DNA of 6,665 nucleotides from Anaerolineae bacterium (GTDB lineage: Bacteria; Chloroflexota; Anaerolineae; B4-G1). A model generated the notes under the pieces. It made no database searches. It was given only the letters and a program-made list of their open reading frames with translations, and was not told the origin of the DNA. Location of the stretch: NCBI GenBank assembly GCA_027079895.1, contig JALWUZ010000238.1, positions 1-6,665 on the forward strand, read 5' to 3'. The position numbers and the translations under genes are program-made. Every line of letters starts with the position of its first letter. Position 1 is the first letter of the stretch. Shown piece by piece: positions 6,027-6,665 of this stretch.

Positions 6027-6665
6027 ATGAACGTTGGGGCTATCCTGCTGCTGATTCTGAGCCTCGTGATTTGGCTGGCGTTGGTCATCCTCCACGCCCG
6101 GAAGGGCCCGCGCCCGGAGATTCGCCCCATCCCCGCCTTCCAGCGTCTGTCGGTGGAGGCCGGTTATGCCGCCGAGAGCGGCGGTGCGCTCCACATCGCC
6201 CTCGGCGACGGGGGGCTGTACGGCTCCGATTCCGTCCTCTCGCTGGCTGCCCTCCAGGTCCTCTCCGCCCTGGCCGACAAGGCCGCCGCCTACAAATCCC
6301 CGCCCACCGTCACCGTCGGCGACCCGACCCTGCTCCCCCTGGCCCAGGACATCATCCGCCGGGCCTACGAGCGGAACGGCCTGCTGGACTTCTACGACCC
6401 CGACGCGGTGCGGTTCGTCGCCCCCTCGTCGCTGGGATACGCCGCCGGCGCGGGGCACACCGTCGCTTCGGAGCGCATCACGGCCAACGTGATCGCCGGG
6501 GCGGTGGGCGCGGAAGCCTCCCTCATCGCCGACGCCGGACAACGCCGCGCCATCCCGCAGACGGTCGCCGTCGCCGATGGCCGGGCCCTGGGCGCACTGT
6601 ACCCCGTCACCGACTCCATCGCTTTCGGCGAAGAGGTCTACGCCGCCGGCGCCCAGATGACCGGC
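6027..6665 (+). CDS. N-terminal part of a membrane-anchored hypothetical protein (DUF6754-like)
   Basis: The frame runs from ATG 6027 to the window end without a stop, giving 213 residues of a longer protein. GAAGGGGG at 6014-6021 is a plausible ribosome binding site. Residues 4-22 form one clear N-terminal membrane helix (ILLLILSLVIWLALVIL), followed by a positive stretch HARKGPRP that probably faces the cytoplasm. The rest is a soluble Ala/Gly-rich domain with notable blocks GDGGLYGSDS (60-69), TVTVGDPTLLPLAQDIIRRA (94-113), SSLGYAAGAGHTV (134-146) and ADAGQRRAIPQ (168-178). From memory this resembles the hypothetical family annotated as DUF6754 in Chloroflexota. I could not verify that and know of no function. 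It follows the small gene by one base and is almost certainly translated with it. Confidence 0.8.
   Translation, partial: MNVGAILLLILSLVIWLALVILHARKGPRPEIRPIPAFQRLSVEAGYAAESGGALHIALGDGGLYGSDSVLSLAALQVLSALADKAAAYKSPPTVTVGDPTLLPLAQDIIRRAYERNGLLDFYDPDAVRFVAPSSLGYAAGAGHTVASERITANVIAGAVGAEASLIADAGQRRAIPQTVAVADGRALGALYPVTDSIAFGEEVYAAGAQMTG

Overview
This GC-rich window carries about six protein genes, all on the plus strand, plus one tRNA gene on the minus strand. It looks like a bacterial chromosome segment, most likely from a Chloroflexota (Anaerolineae-like) genome. That placement is inferred from three things. There is a secreted beta-helix protein ending in a YLPLV-type tail. There is a hypothetical membrane-anchored protein of a kind I associate with that phylum. 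Codon usage is strongly GC-ending. No universal marker gene is present to confirm it.

Layout. Positions 1-394 hold the 3' end of an unrecognised membrane protein. Positions 406-2127 encode a membrane-anchored protein with one FlgD-type Ig-like domain at each end and three tandem Ig-like repeats between them. A perfect 11-bp hairpin at 2144-2170 separates this gene from a convergent tRNA(CAU) gene (2180-2251, minus), whose promoter (2265-2293) matches the sigma-70 consensus exactly. The rest of the 2252-2605 gap has a 31-bp near-perfect palindrome, 9-bp inverted repeats around it, and an extended -10 promoter just before the next gene. Positions 2606-3955 encode a nucleotide-sugar dehydrogenase of the WbpA type. 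It is followed 46 bases later by a secreted right-handed beta-helix protein (4002-5660). After a gap with a hairpin and a promoter-like pair come a small hypothetical gene (5774-6025) and, one base later, the start of a membrane-anchored hypothetical protein (6027 to the window end, open).

How the genes fit together. The window is dominated by cell-surface functions: an Ig-like membrane protein, a secreted beta-helix protein, and an enzyme that makes uronic-acid sugar nucleotides for surface polysaccharide. No glycosyltransferase or polymerase is visible, so a complete polysaccharide locus is not shown. The two genes at the right end are very probably translationally coupled.

The most striking large-scale signal is a switch in strand composition. 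The plus strand is G-rich up to about 2130 and C-rich from about 2600 onward, although all protein genes point the same way. I did not find a convincing new defence, CRISPR or mobile system.
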